The notes: a model not told the origin generated them from the sequence alone. Positions 35,896 through 45,135 are shown, counted from the first letter of the stretch. The stretch: DNA of 64,000 nucleotides from Flavobacterium hydatis (GCF_000737695.1 NZ_JPRM01000011.1:21811-85810); one strand, 5' to 3'. Translations and numbers: made by a program.

Positions 35896-36015
35896 ATGAA
35901 TAACATATTTAGAGGATTGATAGCAGGTTATGGGGCCAAAAAGCTAGGTAGCGGATGTTTTGGTACTATTTTCGTTTTTGTAATTATTTGGTTGCTTTTA
36001 GGACAATGTAGTTAA
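35896..36015 (+). CDS. 39-residue single-pass membrane peptide
   Basis: The frame from the ATG at 35896 encodes 39 residues: a polar, positively charged start (MNNIFRGLIAGYGAKKLG), a Gly/Cys turn and one hydrophobic helix (FGTIFVFVIIWLLLG) ending QCS. Start context, composition and the helix make a real membrane peptide plausible. It sits in the 479-base gap between clpB and the DUF808 gene, about 140 bases after the clpB terminator. No family is known to me. The rest of the gap shows nothing else. Confidence 0.6.
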   Translation: MNNIFRGLIAGYGAKKLGSGCFGTIFVFVIIWLLLGQCS

Positions 36016-36157
36016 AGTGAGTCAGATTGATAATATTTGATTAAACTAGAAGAAAGAGATTCAAACAAAAAGTATTAGCTTCGCACAAAATAACAAAATG
36101 CGTCAATTATTTTTTGTGCTCTACACAAAGAGATTGCGCAATTTCTAAAACAAATAT

Positions 36158-37039
36158 ATGGCATCAGGTTTTTTCGTTCTATTAGATGATATCGCAGCAA
36201 TTATGGATGATGTTGCAGTAATGAGTAAAGTTGCAGTAAAAAAAACTGCGGGAATTCTAGGCGATGATTTGGCAGTAAATGCCGAAAAAGCCTCAGGGTT
36301 TGTTTCCTCAAGAGAACTTCCTGTATTATGGGCAATTGGTAAAGGTTCATTTATAAATAAACTAATCATTTTGCCAATAGCATTTTTATTAAGTGCCTTT
36401 TCTCCAGTGGCGATTATTGTAATCTTGGTACTTGGAGGGGCTTTTTTAGCTTATGAAGGAGCCGAAAAAATATTTGAATTTTTCTTTCCACACAAACATG
36501 CAAAAGTCGAGGTTACAGAACAAACATTTACAGAAGAAGAAATCTTAGCCGCAGAAAAAGGAAAAATAAAGTCAGCAATCGTAACCGATTTTATATTATC
36601 GGTCGAGATAGTAATTATAGCATTAGGAACCGTAATAGGAAAACCTATTTTATCACAAATTATGGTTGTTTCGATAATTGCGATTGTTGCAACTATTGGA
36701 GTTTATGGTATTGTTGCGCTTATTGTAAGAATGGACGAATTAGGTTTAAAACTTATCCAGATGAGTAAAAAAGAACGCAGTCTATCAAAAACGATAGGGA
36801 ATTTATTGGTGCAAGCGCTTCCAAAAGTAATTCAAGGTCTATCTGTAATTGGTACAATAGCTTTACTCTTAGTTGCTGGTGGAATATTTGTACATAATAT
36901 TGAATTTTTTCATCATTTAGTACCGCAATTACCATCTATAATAAAGGAGTTTACCATCGGTCTTGTAATTGGGTTTGTGGTTTTGGCAATTGTAACAGTA
37001 ATCAAAAAAATGCTTCCTAAAAAAGCGGTAGCTGAATAA
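36158..37039 (+). CDS. DUF808 family inner-membrane protein (YedI-like)
   Basis: A 293-residue membrane protein. The start MASGFFVLLDDIAAIMDDVAVMSKVAVKKTAGILGDDLAVNA is the signature of the DUF808 family (E. coli YedI). Several helices follow, with ILPIAFLLSAFSPVAIIVILVLGGAFLAYEGAEK and VIGKPILSQIMVVS well conserved. The family's function is unknown. It is a single gene with its own terminator. Confidence 0.93.
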   Translation: MASGFFVLLDDIAAIMDDVAVMSKVAVKKTAGILGDDLAVNAEKASGFVSSRELPVLWAIGKGSFINKLIILPIAFLLSAFSPVAIIVILVLGGAFLAYEGAEKIFEFFFPHKHAKVEVTEQTFTEEEILAAEKGKIKSAIVTDFILSVEIVIIALGTVIGKPILSQIMVVSIIAIVATIGVYGIVALIVRMDELGLKLIQMSKKERSLSKTIGNLLVQALPKVIQGLSVIGTIALLLVAGGIFVHNIEFFHHLVPQLPSIIKEFTIGLVIGFVVLAIVTVIKKMLPKKAVAE

Positions 37040-37061
37040 AAATAAATATCAATTATAAGGA

Positions 37062-37092
37062 ACATCAATCTCACGATTGGTGTTTTTTTTAT
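37062..37092 (+). terminator. terminator after the DUF808 gene
   Basis: ACATCAATC (37062-37070) pairs with GATTGGTGT (37075-37083), with G-T wobble, around TCAC, and a run of T follows. Confidence 0.75.
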
Positions 37093-37234
37093 GTCTAAAA
37101 TGAAAATTTTTAATTTTTTAAATTATTGATTTTTAGTTGTTTAGTTTTTAAGTGGAATTATTTAACAACTTTATGAAGCAACCTTACTACTTTATCTGCA
37201 TCTATGTTATAATTAACAACAAATAATTATTTAT

Positions 37235-37660
37235 ATGAAAAATTTTAAATTAAAATCAGTTTTAGTCGTATTATTCTTGTCAACGGTATTAATGTCATGC
37301 AGTAATGATGATAATAAAGATGAAGATAAGCCAGTAACTCCTGAGTTTACAATAAAAGGTGCTTTGGCAACAGAAGTAAAAGGCCCTGAAACTGGAAAAA
37401 TAAATGAAGAACTTAGTTATGATGTAACTTATATAGTTGATAATGCTTGTGGGGAATTTAGCAAAATCTCTGATGTAACAGTTGGTAAAGACAAAGGTTT
37501 GCAAGTTGAGGTTAAATACCCAACAGGACCTTGTACGATGCAAGTACCAGATCCTAAAAAAACTACTTACAAGTTTAAATCGGCTACAAAAGGAACTTTT
37601 GAAATAAAATTCAAAAAATCAGAAACAGAATTTGTAATACAGAAAGTTGTTATTGAGTAA
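37235..37660 (+). CDS. lipoprotein of unknown function
   Basis: A 141-residue lipoprotein. The signal peptide ends VLMSC with the lipid cysteine at residue 22, followed by an acidic SNDDNKDEDK linker that in Bacteroidota could favour export to the surface. The remaining 100 residues are beta-rich, Lys and Thr-rich, with two cysteines (ACGEF and PCTMQ) that may form a disulfide. I recognise no family. It is monocistronic. Confidence 0.7.
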   Translation: MKNFKLKSVLVVLFLSTVLMSCSNDDNKDEDKPVTPEFTIKGALATEVKGPETGKINEELSYDVTYIVDNACGEFSKISDVTVGKDKGLQVEVKYPTGPCTMQVPDPKKTTYKFKSATKGTFEIKFKKSETEFVIQKVVIE

Positions 37661-37721
37661 TTTATTCAATAAAAGTAAATTGTTATTAGAAGTGTAAAGC
37701 TTTATATAACTAATTTAAAAG

Positions 37722-37786
37722 CCGTTTTATATTTATTTCTTTTATCAAAAACCATTGAAAAAGAATATTTATAAAACGGTTTTCTG
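37722..37786 (+). terminator. possible long-loop hairpin between the lipoprotein and aguB
   Basis: CCGTTTTATA (37722-37731) pairs perfectly with TATAAAACGG (37770-37779), and TTTTCTG follows. The 38-base loop is longer than usual for a terminator, so this may be a terminator or only a repeat. Confidence 0.4.
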
Positions 37787-37806
37787 TTACTATCTAGAAA
37801 ATTAAC

Positions 37807-37814
37807 TATTTTTG
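37807..37814 (+). promoter_or_regulatory. -7 promoter element for aguB
   Basis: TATTTTTG matches TAnnTTTG and is followed by CAG, with the ATG 21 bases further on at 37835. Confidence 0.5.
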
Positions 37815-37834
37815 CAGTCTAAAAATTTTAAGTC

Positions 37835-38722
37835 ATGCCGAATAAGAAATATAAAATTGCTGTTATTCAATTGAACCTTAATGATGTTGCCGAAAACAAC
37901 TTGAAAAAGTGTATCAGTTGGGTAAAAGACGCTGCAAATAAAGGTGCTGAAGTTATATTATTACCAGAATTGTATAGCAGTCATTATTTTTGCCAAAGTG
38001 AAGATGTTGATAATTTTGCTTTAGCAGAACCATTATATAGTACTTCATTTATTGCATTTAGCGCTTTAGCCAAAGAATTAGGTGTAGTAATTATTGTTCC
38101 TTTCTTCGAAAAAAGAATGGCAGGAATATACCACAATAGTGCTTATATTATCGATACAGACGGATCTGAAGCTGGATTATACCGTAAAATGCATATTCCA
38201 GATGATCCACATTTTTACGAAAAATTCTATTTTACACCTGGAGATTTAGGTTTTCAAGCTATAGAAACTAAAAAAGGAAAAATAGGAACATTAATTTGTT
38301 GGGATCAATGGTATCCAGAAGCTGCACGTATTACAGCTCTTAAAGGTGCTGAAGTATTGTTTTACCCAACAGCTATTGGATGGCATCCGAAAGAAAAAGA
38401 GCAATATGGTGAAAACCAATATGGAGCTTGGATGAATGTAATGAAAGGACATGCTGTTGCAAACGGAGTATTTGTTGCTGCTGCTAATAGAATTGGTTTA
38501 GAGCAGTATATCGATGGTACAGACGGAATTCAGTTTTGGGGAGCTTCATTTATTGCAGGACCTCAGGGTGAAATTTTAGCGCAAGCATCACACGATAAAG
38601 AAGAAATTCTTATTGCCGAAGTTGACTTGGATTTACAAGAAAACGTACGTCAGAACTGGCCATTTTTCAGAGACAGAAGAATTGACGCTTTTGGAGATAT
38701 TACAAAAAGAGCAATCGACTAA
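37835..38722 (+). CDS. aguB: N-carbamoylputrescine amidase
   Basis: AguB hydrolyses N-carbamoylputrescine to putrescine, CO2 and ammonia. The 295-residue nitrilase-fold enzyme shows the catalytic triad E45 (LLPELYS), K118 (YRKMHIP) and C155 (LICWDQWYPE). PDDPHFYEKFYFTPGD and the C-terminal NWPFFRDRRIDAFGDI are specific to this subgroup. Its pathway partner aguA is at 40331, with an OmpA-family gene on the other strand between them. Both carry separate -7 elements, so they need not be co-transcribed. Confidence 0.95.
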   Translation: MPNKKYKIAVIQLNLNDVAENNLKKCISWVKDAANKGAEVILLPELYSSHYFCQSEDVDNFALAEPLYSTSFIAFSALAKELGVVIIVPFFEKRMAGIYHNSAYIIDTDGSEAGLYRKMHIPDDPHFYEKFYFTPGDLGFQAIETKKGKIGTLICWDQWYPEAARITALKGAEVLFYPTAIGWHPKEKEQYGENQYGAWMNVMKGHAVANGVFVAAANRIGLEQYIDGTDGIQFWGASFIAGPQGEILAQASHDKEEILIAEVDLDLQENVRQNWPFFRDRRIDAFGDITKRAID

Positions 38723-38744
38723 TTAAGTTGATTTATATAAAAGC

Positions 38745-38778
38745 AAAAAGGACAAAATTTACATTTTGTCCTTTTTTT
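38745..38778. terminator. bidirectional terminator between aguB and the OmpA-family gene
   Basis: AAAAAGGACAAAAT (38745-38758) pairs perfectly with ATTTTGTCCTTTTT (38763-38776) around TTAC, with A and T runs on both sides for the convergent genes. Confidence 0.92.
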
Positions 38779-38801
38779 TGTTTCTAAAAGTAAAATTAAA
38801 T

Positions 38802-40064
38802 TTATTTTACCTGAAAAGTAACTCTTCTTACGATTTGACGAGCTTCTTTAGAATTTTTATTCACAGAAGTGTCTTCACCGTTAGCAATTACATTTAATCT
38901 AGAACCATCTATTCCAGCATTTAAAGCTACTTTTTTCACAGCTTCAGCTCTTTTTCTAGATAGCTCCGTGTTATAGCTAGAGCTTCCAATTTCGTCTGCA
39001 TAACCTATGATGTCTGCACTTTTTGATGGATTATTTTTTAGGTATTTAACCAAAAAGTCAACACCAGATAAAGAAGCATTCGTTGGTTTTGATGAGTTAA
39101 AGTCAAAATAAACGTTTACATATCCTCCGTTAATCAACTCCTCAACAGTATTGTTTGTAGCGGTAGCATTTTTTTGTCCGTAGGTTTTGTCTAAATAACT
39201 TTCTAATTCATCTGGAACACCATTTTGGTTGTTGTCAATAGATTGTCCTTTGGTATTTACGGCAACTCCAGCAATAGAATTTGGTTCTAAGTCATATAAA
39301 TCGGCTACACCATCTTTATCGCTATCGATAAGACCTGTTTCGATAAGACCAACTCTTTCTTCTAACTTATTGTACTTGTCATTGTCTTCAGAATACCAAT
39401 CGGCATGTTTTTCGTTTTTACCCAAGTAGAACGTTAAACCTACAGATGCATTTAACATCACACCATCAAATGAACCAGTTGTTGTTGGGCTCATTCCATC
39501 AAAATTGTAATTTTGTCTTCCATTAATTATTCCAGTTAGATCTCCAGTTAAAGCAATTCTGTTACTAAGTCTTACTTGTCCTGTAAGACCAAGAATTCCG
39601 TGACCTGTATAATCTTTTCCATCAAAACCAGTATCAGAACTTAACTGAGAAACTCCAAAACCACCATGTGCTAACAGACCAAAAGTATTTGTCCAGGTTT
39701 CAAAGTTTAAAGCTCTACCAAGGTTAATAACCCCTTGTAAACTTGTTCGTAATTGTCTGCCTTCGAAATCGGGAGTATTATCACGTTCTTTAAATTGATC
39801 ATATCCAAAATCGAATTTCAAACCAAATTTTGGATTGAACATGTATCTTACCCCTAAATCTGCGTGAAACGGGCTAAGTGTAGCAGTCGAATACCCTTCG
39901 GTCATTGTTCTGGTTGGTTTGTTTATACCGCCATTTAGTTCGATAGACCATTTATTATACGGGTTTTTTTCAATTGTAGGTTGGGCAGAAGTTGTTGCCA
40001 TGTTTTGGGCACCTGCTGCCACGGATAGTAATAAAAGCGATACGGAAGCTAATTTCTTTTTCAT
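38802..40064 (-). CDS. OmpA-family outer-membrane protein with type-3 thrombospondin repeats
   Basis: A 420-residue envelope protein. A signal peptide ends GAQN, then comes an N-terminal eight-strand-like barrel (about residues 35-215). An acidic, calcium-binding-like stretch follows (DSDKDGVADLYDLEP and DNNQNGVPDELE, about 248-290), as in thrombospondin type-3 repeats. The C-terminal OmpA domain (about 308-420) includes VYFDFNSSKP, SADIIGYADEIGSSSYNTELSRKRAEAV, which binds peptidoglycan. It likely links outer membrane and cell wall and is probably abundant. Confidence 0.92.
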   Translation of the reverse strand: MKKKLASVSLLLLSVAAGAQNMATTSAQPTIEKNPYNKWSIELNGGINKPTRTMTEGYSTATLSPFHADLGVRYMFNPKFGLKFDFGYDQFKERDNTPDFEGRQLRTSLQGVINLGRALNFETWTNTFGLLAHGGFGVSQLSSDTGFDGKDYTGHGILGLTGQVRLSNRIALTGDLTGIINGRQNYNFDGMSPTTTGSFDGVMLNASVGLTFYLGKNEKHADWYSEDNDKYNKLEERVGLIETGLIDSDKDGVADLYDLEPNSIAGVAVNTKGQSIDNNQNGVPDELESYLDKTYGQKNATATNNTVEELINGGYVNVYFDFNSSKPTNASLSGVDFLVKYLKNNPSKSADIIGYADEIGSSSYNTELSRKRAEAVKKVALNAGIDGSRLNVIANGEDTSVNKNSKEARQIVRRVTFQVK

Positions 40065-40298
40065 GATATCATATGTTTAATTTGATTTTTGTGAGCTCTT
40101 TTCTTTAAACTCAACATAAAATTAGAGTAATGCTTTTAAACGAGTGTTCTATCGGTATTATATAATTCCCATGTTTTAGGGCTTTGCCTAGTGCAAGATT
40201 GCTTTATTTGTATTGTATTTTAAATTATTTTAAAGAATTTATATTTTGATAAGAGAGGAAAAAATGAATATTGGACAATGATAAAACTTATGAATGAT

Positions 40299-40306
40299 TA
40301 TCTTTG
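40299..40306 (+). promoter_or_regulatory. -7 promoter element for aguA
   Basis: TATCTTTG matches TAnnTTTG and is followed by C, 25 bases before the ATG at 40331. The nearest upstream TTG (40271-40273) is a little far away for a good -33 match. The rest of the 266-base gap holds the divergent OmpA-gene upstream region, where I see nothing specific. Confidence 0.48.
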
Positions 40307-40330
40307 CTTTTTTTAATTTAGAACCTTTTT

Positions 40331-41371
40331 ATGACAACGAATAATAGAAGATTTCCTGCAGAATGGGAAAAACAACAAGGTATTGTATTGTGTTTTCCTC
40401 ATAATGGTAAAGATTGGCCAGGAAAATATGAGGCAGTTCAATGGGCTTTTGTAGAGTTTATAAAAAAAGTAGCTACTTACGAAACTGTTTTCTTGGTAGT
40501 TGCCGATGAAGTTTTAAAAGCTAAAGTGAATGATATGCTCGAAAGAGCACGCGTAGAGTTAAATAATGTTACTTATATTGTTCATAAGACTAACAGAAGT
40601 TGGATGCGTGATTCTGGACCAATTGTGGTTAAAAATGGAGATAAAAGAGAAGCATTAAACTTTAATTTTAATGGTTGGGCTAAATACAAAAATTACCAGT
40701 TAGATAAATTTGTACCAGCTAAAGTTGCCGATGTTCTCGATATTCCGGTTACGCAAGTAATGTATAAAGGAAAACCAGTTATTGTAGAAGGTGGAGCAAT
40801 AGATAGTAACGGAAAAGGAACTTTGTTAACATCAGAAGAGTGTTTGATGCATCCAAGTATTCAAGTTAGAAATCCAAACTTCACTAAAGAAGATTACGAA
40901 GCGGTTTTTAAAGAATATCTTGGGATAGCCAATGTTATTTGGTTAGGAGATGGAATAGAAGGAGATGATACTCACGGGCATATTGATGATTTATGTCGTT
41001 TTGTAAATGAAGATACGATTGTAACGATTGTAGAAACCGACAAAAATGATTCAAACTATGAGCCTTTGCAAGATAATTTGAGAAGATTGCAAAATGCAAA
41101 ATTAGAAAACGGAAAATCTCCAATAGTTGTTGCTTTGCCAATGCCTAAACGAATAGATTTTGAAGATTTAAGATTGCCAGCAAGTTATGCTAATTTCTTA
41201 ATTCTGAACAATTGCGTTTTGGTTCCTACGTTTAATGATAGTAATGATCGTATAGCGCTTAATATACTTTCGGAGTGTTTCCCTGATAGAGAAGTAATCG
41301 GAATTAGTTGTATTGATTTTATCTGGGGATTCGGAACATTACATTGTTTGAGTCAGCAAATTCCAGTGTAA
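40331..41371 (+). CDS. aguA: agmatine deiminase
   Basis: AguA converts agmatine to N-carbamoylputrescine and ammonia. The 346-residue protein of the guanidine-modifying fold has RFPAEWEKQQGIVLCFPHNGKDW near the start, NRSWMRDSGPIVV (D in the active site), the VEGGAIDSNGKGTLLTSEECL block, GDDTHGHIDDLCRFV with the catalytic His, and the nucleophile C339 in GFGTLHCLSQQ. Together with aguB it forms the agmatine route to putrescine. Arginine decarboxylase is not in the window. Confidence 0.95.
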   Translation: MTTNNRRFPAEWEKQQGIVLCFPHNGKDWPGKYEAVQWAFVEFIKKVATYETVFLVVADEVLKAKVNDMLERARVELNNVTYIVHKTNRSWMRDSGPIVVKNGDKREALNFNFNGWAKYKNYQLDKFVPAKVADVLDIPVTQVMYKGKPVIVEGGAIDSNGKGTLLTSEECLMHPSIQVRNPNFTKEDYEAVFKEYLGIANVIWLGDGIEGDDTHGHIDDLCRFVNEDTIVTIVETDKNDSNYEPLQDNLRRLQNAKLENGKSPIVVALPMPKRIDFEDLRLPASYANFLILNNCVLVPTFNDSNDRIALNILSECFPDREVIGISCIDFIWGFGTLHCLSQQIPV

Positions 41372-41571
41372 ATTCTGCTGAAGTTGAAAAAGGGTTCTAG
41401 GAGCAAAGGTTCAGAGGTTCAAAGGTTTTACGAAGATTGCAAAGTTTTGAATTTGTGAAAATTTGTGCAATTGGTGGCTAGATTCTTTTAATCATTTTAA
41501 TAGGTGGGAAGAGAATTAGTCAGAAAGAATAAAAATAGATTTACGTAAAGATCACAAATTTTAAGAGCATA
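41372..41571. repeat. gap with short repeats after aguA
   Basis: AGGAGCAAAGGTTCAGAGG and TTCAAAGGTTTTACGAAGATTGCAAAG units (41400-41445) are of the dispersed intergenic type. The rest shows no gene or promoter I can support. Confidence 0.4.
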
Positions 41572-41607
41572 AAAAAAACGCATTGAAAATTTTCAATGCG
41601 TTTTTTT
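41572..41607. terminator. bidirectional terminator between aguA and fumarylacetoacetase
   Basis: A seven-base A run with ACGCATTGAA (to 41587) pairs perfectly with TTCAATGCGT and a T run (41592-41607) around AATT, serving both convergent genes. Confidence 0.92.
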
Positions 41608-41629
41608 GTTATTCGGAATCTATATCTCT

Positions 41630-42913
41630 TCATTGTCTCACGAAAGGAGCAAGTAATTGGCTTGAAACTTCTCCAAAACCAATACGAACTTCATTGCTTT
41701 CGCAATATCCTCTCATAATTACAGTGTCGTTATCTTCTATAAATTTACGTTCGCTACCGTCATTTAACTTTAAAGGATTTTTTCCTCCCCAAGTTAGTTC
41801 TAGCATAGATCCATAACTGTCTGGAGTAGGTCCGGATATTGTTCCAGAACCCATCATGTCACCAGAATTAACACGACAACCATTTGAGGTGTGATGCGCT
41901 AATTGTTGGCTCATTGACCAGTACATATATTTAAAATTCGATCTAGATATTACCGTTTCTTCTTTGTCTAATGGTTTAATAGAAACTTCTAAATTGATAT
42001 CAAAAGCTTTTTTTCCTTTAGTTTGTAAGTAAGGAAGCGGTGACGGATCTTGTTTAGGTCCTTTGGTTCTAAATGGTTCTAAAGCATCCATAGTAACAAT
42101 CCAAGGAGAAATAGAAGAAGCAAAGTTCTTGGCCAAGAAAGGTCCTAAAGGCACATATTCCCATTTTTGGATATCTCGCGCACTCCAATCATTTAATAAA
42201 ACCATCCCGAAAATATAATCTTCGGCTTCATAAGCAGGAATAGGTTCTCCCATTATGTTGGCATCAGTTGTAATAAATGCAGTTTCCAATTCAAAATCAA
42301 TAGATCTTGACGGACCAAAAACAGGAGAGTTCTCCCCATTGGGAAGCGTTTGTCCCATTGGTCTGTGTACAGGAATACCAGAAGGAATAATTGTCGAGCT
42401 TCTTCCGTGGTATCCTACAGGAATGTGTAACCAGTTTGGTAATAATGCATTTTCTGGATCACGGAACATTTTACCTACATTTGTAGCATGCTCTCTGCTA
42501 GAGTAAAAATCGGTATAATCACCAATTAATACAGGCAATTGCATTTCGACATCATCAATTTTAAAAATAACAATATCTCTATCTTTTGTAGAATCTCTTA
42601 ATTGTGGATTGTTGATGTCAAATATATCGGCAATACGGTTTCTAACCAATCGCCAAGTTTTTTTACCATCAGAAATGAAATCATTTAAGGTGTCTTGCAT
42701 AAACATATCATCAGTTAAATCAATTCCTGAGAAATAACTTAATTGTTGTAAAGCACCTAAATCTATGGCGTAGTCACCAATTCTTGTTCCAACCGTTACT
42801 ATATTTTCTTTGGTAAGAAAAACACCGAAGGGAATGTTTTGAATAGGGAAATCGCTATTCTCTGGTACATCTAACCATGATTTTCGTTTAGTATCGTTGG
42901 CTGTTATCGGCAT
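41630..42913 (-). CDS. fahA: fumarylacetoacetase
   Basis: The enzyme splits fumarylacetoacetate into fumarate and acetoacetate, the last step of tyrosine and homogentisate breakdown. The 427-residue protein has the SH3-like N-terminal domain and a C-terminal FAH domain with IGDYTDFYSSREHATNVG, PVGYHGRSS, PMGQTLP, FELETAFI with metal-binding acids, NDWSARDIQKWEYVPLGPFLAKNFA, and SGDMMGSGTISGP. Other genes of the pathway are not nearby. The start at 42913 is normal. Confidence 0.96.
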   Translation of the reverse strand: MPITANDTKRKSWLDVPENSDFPIQNIPFGVFLTKENIVTVGTRIGDYAIDLGALQQLSYFSGIDLTDDMFMQDTLNDFISDGKKTWRLVRNRIADIFDINNPQLRDSTKDRDIVIFKIDDVEMQLPVLIGDYTDFYSSREHATNVGKMFRDPENALLPNWLHIPVGYHGRSSTIIPSGIPVHRPMGQTLPNGENSPVFGPSRSIDFELETAFITTDANIMGEPIPAYEAEDYIFGMVLLNDWSARDIQKWEYVPLGPFLAKNFASSISPWIVTMDALEPFRTKGPKQDPSPLPYLQTKGKKAFDINLEVSIKPLDKEETVISRSNFKYMYWSMSQQLAHHTSNGCRVNSGDMMGSGTISGPTPDSYGSMLELTWGGKNPLKLNDGSERKFIEDNDTVIMRGYCESNEVRIGFGEVSSQLLAPFVRQ

Positions 42914-42988
42914 GTGAATGTTAATTATTTGTTGAAAAATTCTATGTCAAATATATCATAATCTAGCAGTTTGACAAACGTTTTTTTG

Positions 42989-42996
42989 TATTTTTG
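42989..42996 (+). promoter_or_regulatory. promoter of glyA
   Basis: TATTTTTG at 42989-42996 matches TAnnTTTG. TTTG at 42970-42973 lies 15 bases upstream, slightly closer than the usual 17-23. Transcription from about 43002 leaves a 20-base leader. No riboswitch-like fold is visible. Confidence 0.55.
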
Positions 42997-43021
42997 CATC
43001 AAATTAACGAAAAACTAAAAA

Positions 43022-44296
43022 ATGCAACGCGACGAACAAATTTTTGATCTTATTCTTGAAGAACAAGACAGACAAATTCACGGATTAGAACTAATCGCTT
43101 CAGAAAATTTTGTAAGTGATGAGGTAATGGAAGCAGCTGGTTCTGTTTTAACAAATAAATATGCAGAAGGCTATCCAGGCAAAAGATACTACGGAGGTTG
43201 TGAAGTAGTTGACGTTATTGAGCAAATTGCTATCGATAGAGCCAAAGAGTTATTTGGAGCTACATACGCAAACGTACAACCACACTCAGGATCACAAGCA
43301 AATACTGCAGTTTATCATGCATGTTTAAAGCCTGGAGATAAAATCTTAGGATTTGATTTATCTCACGGTGGTCACTTAACTCACGGGTCTCCAGTAAACT
43401 TTTCGGGACGTTTATACACTCCAGTTTTTTATGGTGTAGATAAAGAGACAGGACGTTTGGATTATGATAAAATTCAAGAAATTGCTACTAAAGAGCAACC
43501 AAAATTAATCATTGCAGGAGCTTCGGCTTATTCTCGTGATATGGATTTTGAGCGTTTTAGAGTAATTGCAGATAGCGTAGGAGCAATCTTATTTGCAGAT
43601 ATTTCGCATCCAGCAGGGCTTATCGCCAAAGGATTAATGAATGACCCAATTCCTCATTGTCATATCGTTTCTACAACAACACATAAAACATTACGTGGAC
43701 CACGTGGAGGTTTGATATTAATGGGTAAAGATTTTGAAAACCCACTAGGATTAACAAATCCAAAAGGAGAAATCAGAATGATGTCAGCATTATTAGACTT
43801 AGCTGTATTCCCTGGTAACCAAGGAGGACCTTTAATGCATATTATTGCTGCAAAAGCAGTTGCTTTTGGAGAAGCATTACAAGATGAGTTCTTTACTTAT
43901 GCTATGCAATTAAAAAAGAATGCAAATGCTATGGCAGAAGCTTTCGTGAAAAGAGGATACGATATTATTTCTGGAGGTACAGACAATCACATGATGTTAA
44001 TTGACCTTAGAAATAAAGGAATTTCAGGTAAAGAAGCAGAAAATGCATTAGTAAAAGCTGAAATTACTGTAAATAAAAATATGGTTCCATTTGATGATAA
44101 ATCACCATTTGTAACTTCAGGAATTCGTGTAGGAACAGCAGCAATCACAACTCGTGGTTTAGTTGAAGACGACATGGAAACTATCGTAGCATTAATCGAC
44201 AGAGTATTAACAAATCACACAAGTGAAGAAGTTATCGAAGAGGTTGCAAACGAAGTAAATGAAATGATGAGCGAAAGAGCGATCTTCGTTTATTAA
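43022..44296 (+). CDS. glyA: serine hydroxymethyltransferase
   Basis: GlyA interconverts serine and glycine with tetrahydrofolate, feeding one-carbon units. The 424-residue PLP enzyme has [12 protein letters not shown] near 24, [19 protein letters not shown], the [13 protein letters not shown] block and the PLP lysine K222 in [14 protein letters not shown], with GNQGGP further on. Length and start are normal. It is 141 bases upstream of miaE, with a repeat-rich gap between. Confidence 0.97.
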   Translation: MQRDEQIFDLILEEQDRQIHGLELIASENFVSDEVMEAAGSVLTNKYAEGYPGKRYYGGCEVVDVIEQIAIDRAKELFGATYANVQPHSGSQANTAVYHACLKPGDKILGFDLSHGGHLTHGSPVNFSGRLYTPVFYGVDKETGRLDYDKIQEIATKEQPKLIIAGASAYSRDMDFERFRVIADSVGAILFADISHPAGLIAKGLMNDPIPHCHIVSTTTHKTLRGPRGGLILMGKDFENPLGLTNPKGEIRMMSALLDLAVFPGNQGGPLMHIIAAKAVAFGEALQDEFFTYAMQLKKNANAMAEAFVKRGYDIISGGTDNHMMLIDLRNKGISGKEAENALVKAEITVNKNMVPFDDKSPFVTSGIRVGTAAITTRGLVEDDMETIVALIDRVLTNHTSEEVIEEVANEVNEMMSERAIFVY

Positions 44297-44309
44297 GAAT
44301 ATTTTATTT

Positions 44310-44437
44310 AAAAAGTTTAAGGTTTAAAGTTTAAGGTTTTGTTGATACCGAAAGTTATCGCAAAAGTTTTAAACTTTAAACTTTTTTACTTCCAGCCCTA
44401 ACTTTAAACATTTTTTAAACATTAAACAAAAAGAAAA
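44310..44437. repeat. GTTTAAAGTTTAAGG tract between glyA and miaE
   Basis: AAAAAGTTTAAGGTTTAAAGTTTAAGG lies at 44310-44337 and its near-inverse AAAAGTTTTAAACTTTAAACTTTTTT at 44363-44387, so the region can fold into a long AT hairpin ending in T, possibly terminating glyA. Further TTTAAAC units run to the miaE start. Confidence 0.6.
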
Positions 44438-45031
44438 ATGGGTGTATTAAGATTACAGTTGCCAACTGATCCAAGATGGGTAAATATTGTTGAGAAAAAT
44501 ATTGAAGAGATATTGACAGATCATGCGTGGTGTGAACAAAAAGCTGCAACAAATGCTATTACGATAATTACAAATAACTCAGAGCATCAAGATTTAGTTA
44601 AAGATTTATTGGCTCTAGCCAAAGAAGAAATTGACCATTTTGAGCAAGTACATAATATTATTATCAAAAGAGGATTGAAACTTGGTCGTGAGCGTAAAGA
44701 TGATTATGTAAATGAATTGTATTTATATATGAAGAAAAGCGGCGACGGAAGTCGTGTTTCTAGCTTAGTCGAAAGATTATTATTCTCGGCAATGATTGAA
44801 GCCAGAAGTTGCGAACGTTTTAAAGTGCTTTCTGAAAACATAAACGACGAAGAATTAGCCGTTTTTTATAGAGATTTAATGGAAAGTGAAGCAGGACATT
44901 ATACTACTTTTATCACTTATGCCAGAAAATACGGAGTAGGAATTGATGTAGAAAAACGCTGGAGAGAATGGCTTGCCTACGAAGAATCAATCATTACCAA
45001 TTACGGAAAAGGAGAGACGATTCATGGGTAG
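44438..45031 (+). CDS. miaE: tRNA-(ms2io6A37) hydroxylase MiaE
   Basis: MiaE hydroxylates the isopentenyl side chain of modified A37 in tRNA, using a di-iron centre and O2. The 197-residue helical ferritin-like protein has DHAWCEQKAATNA, EEIDHFEQVHNII (second Glu and His ligand), RLLFSAMIEARSCERF and ESEAGHYTTFITYA. The ligand pattern E...ExxH twice is intact. It is the counterpart of miaA at the other end of the window. It is present mainly in aerobic bacteria, which fits the lineage. Confidence 0.93.
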   Translation: MGVLRLQLPTDPRWVNIVEKNIEEILTDHAWCEQKAATNAITIITNNSEHQDLVKDLLALAKEEIDHFEQVHNIIIKRGLKLGRERKDDYVNELYLYMKKSGDGSRVSSLVERLLFSAMIEARSCERFKVLSENINDEELAVFYRDLMESEAGHYTTFITYARKYGVGIDVEKRWREWLAYEESIITNYGKGETIHG

Positions 45032-45057
45032 AGTTAGTTTTTAGTTTTCAGTGGCAG

Positions 45058-45135
45058 TATTCAGTTTCAGTATTCAGTCTCAGTATTCAGTCTTAGTATT
45101 CAGTCTTAGTATTCAGTTTCAGTATTCAGTTTCAG
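45058..45135. repeat. six tandem 13-base repeats
   Basis: Six in-phase copies of TATTCAGTYTYAG begin at 45058, 45071, 45084, 45097, 45110 and 45123, and a degenerate seventh (TGTTTAGTGTCAT) follows. The copies differ only at the two pyrimidine positions. This is a minisatellite-like array in a gap of 373 bases that holds no gene. Confidence 0.92.

Noticed and set aside
42914..43021. Glycine or other riboswitch before glyA
   Set aside because: The leader after the predicted transcription start is only about 20 bases, too short for a known riboswitch.
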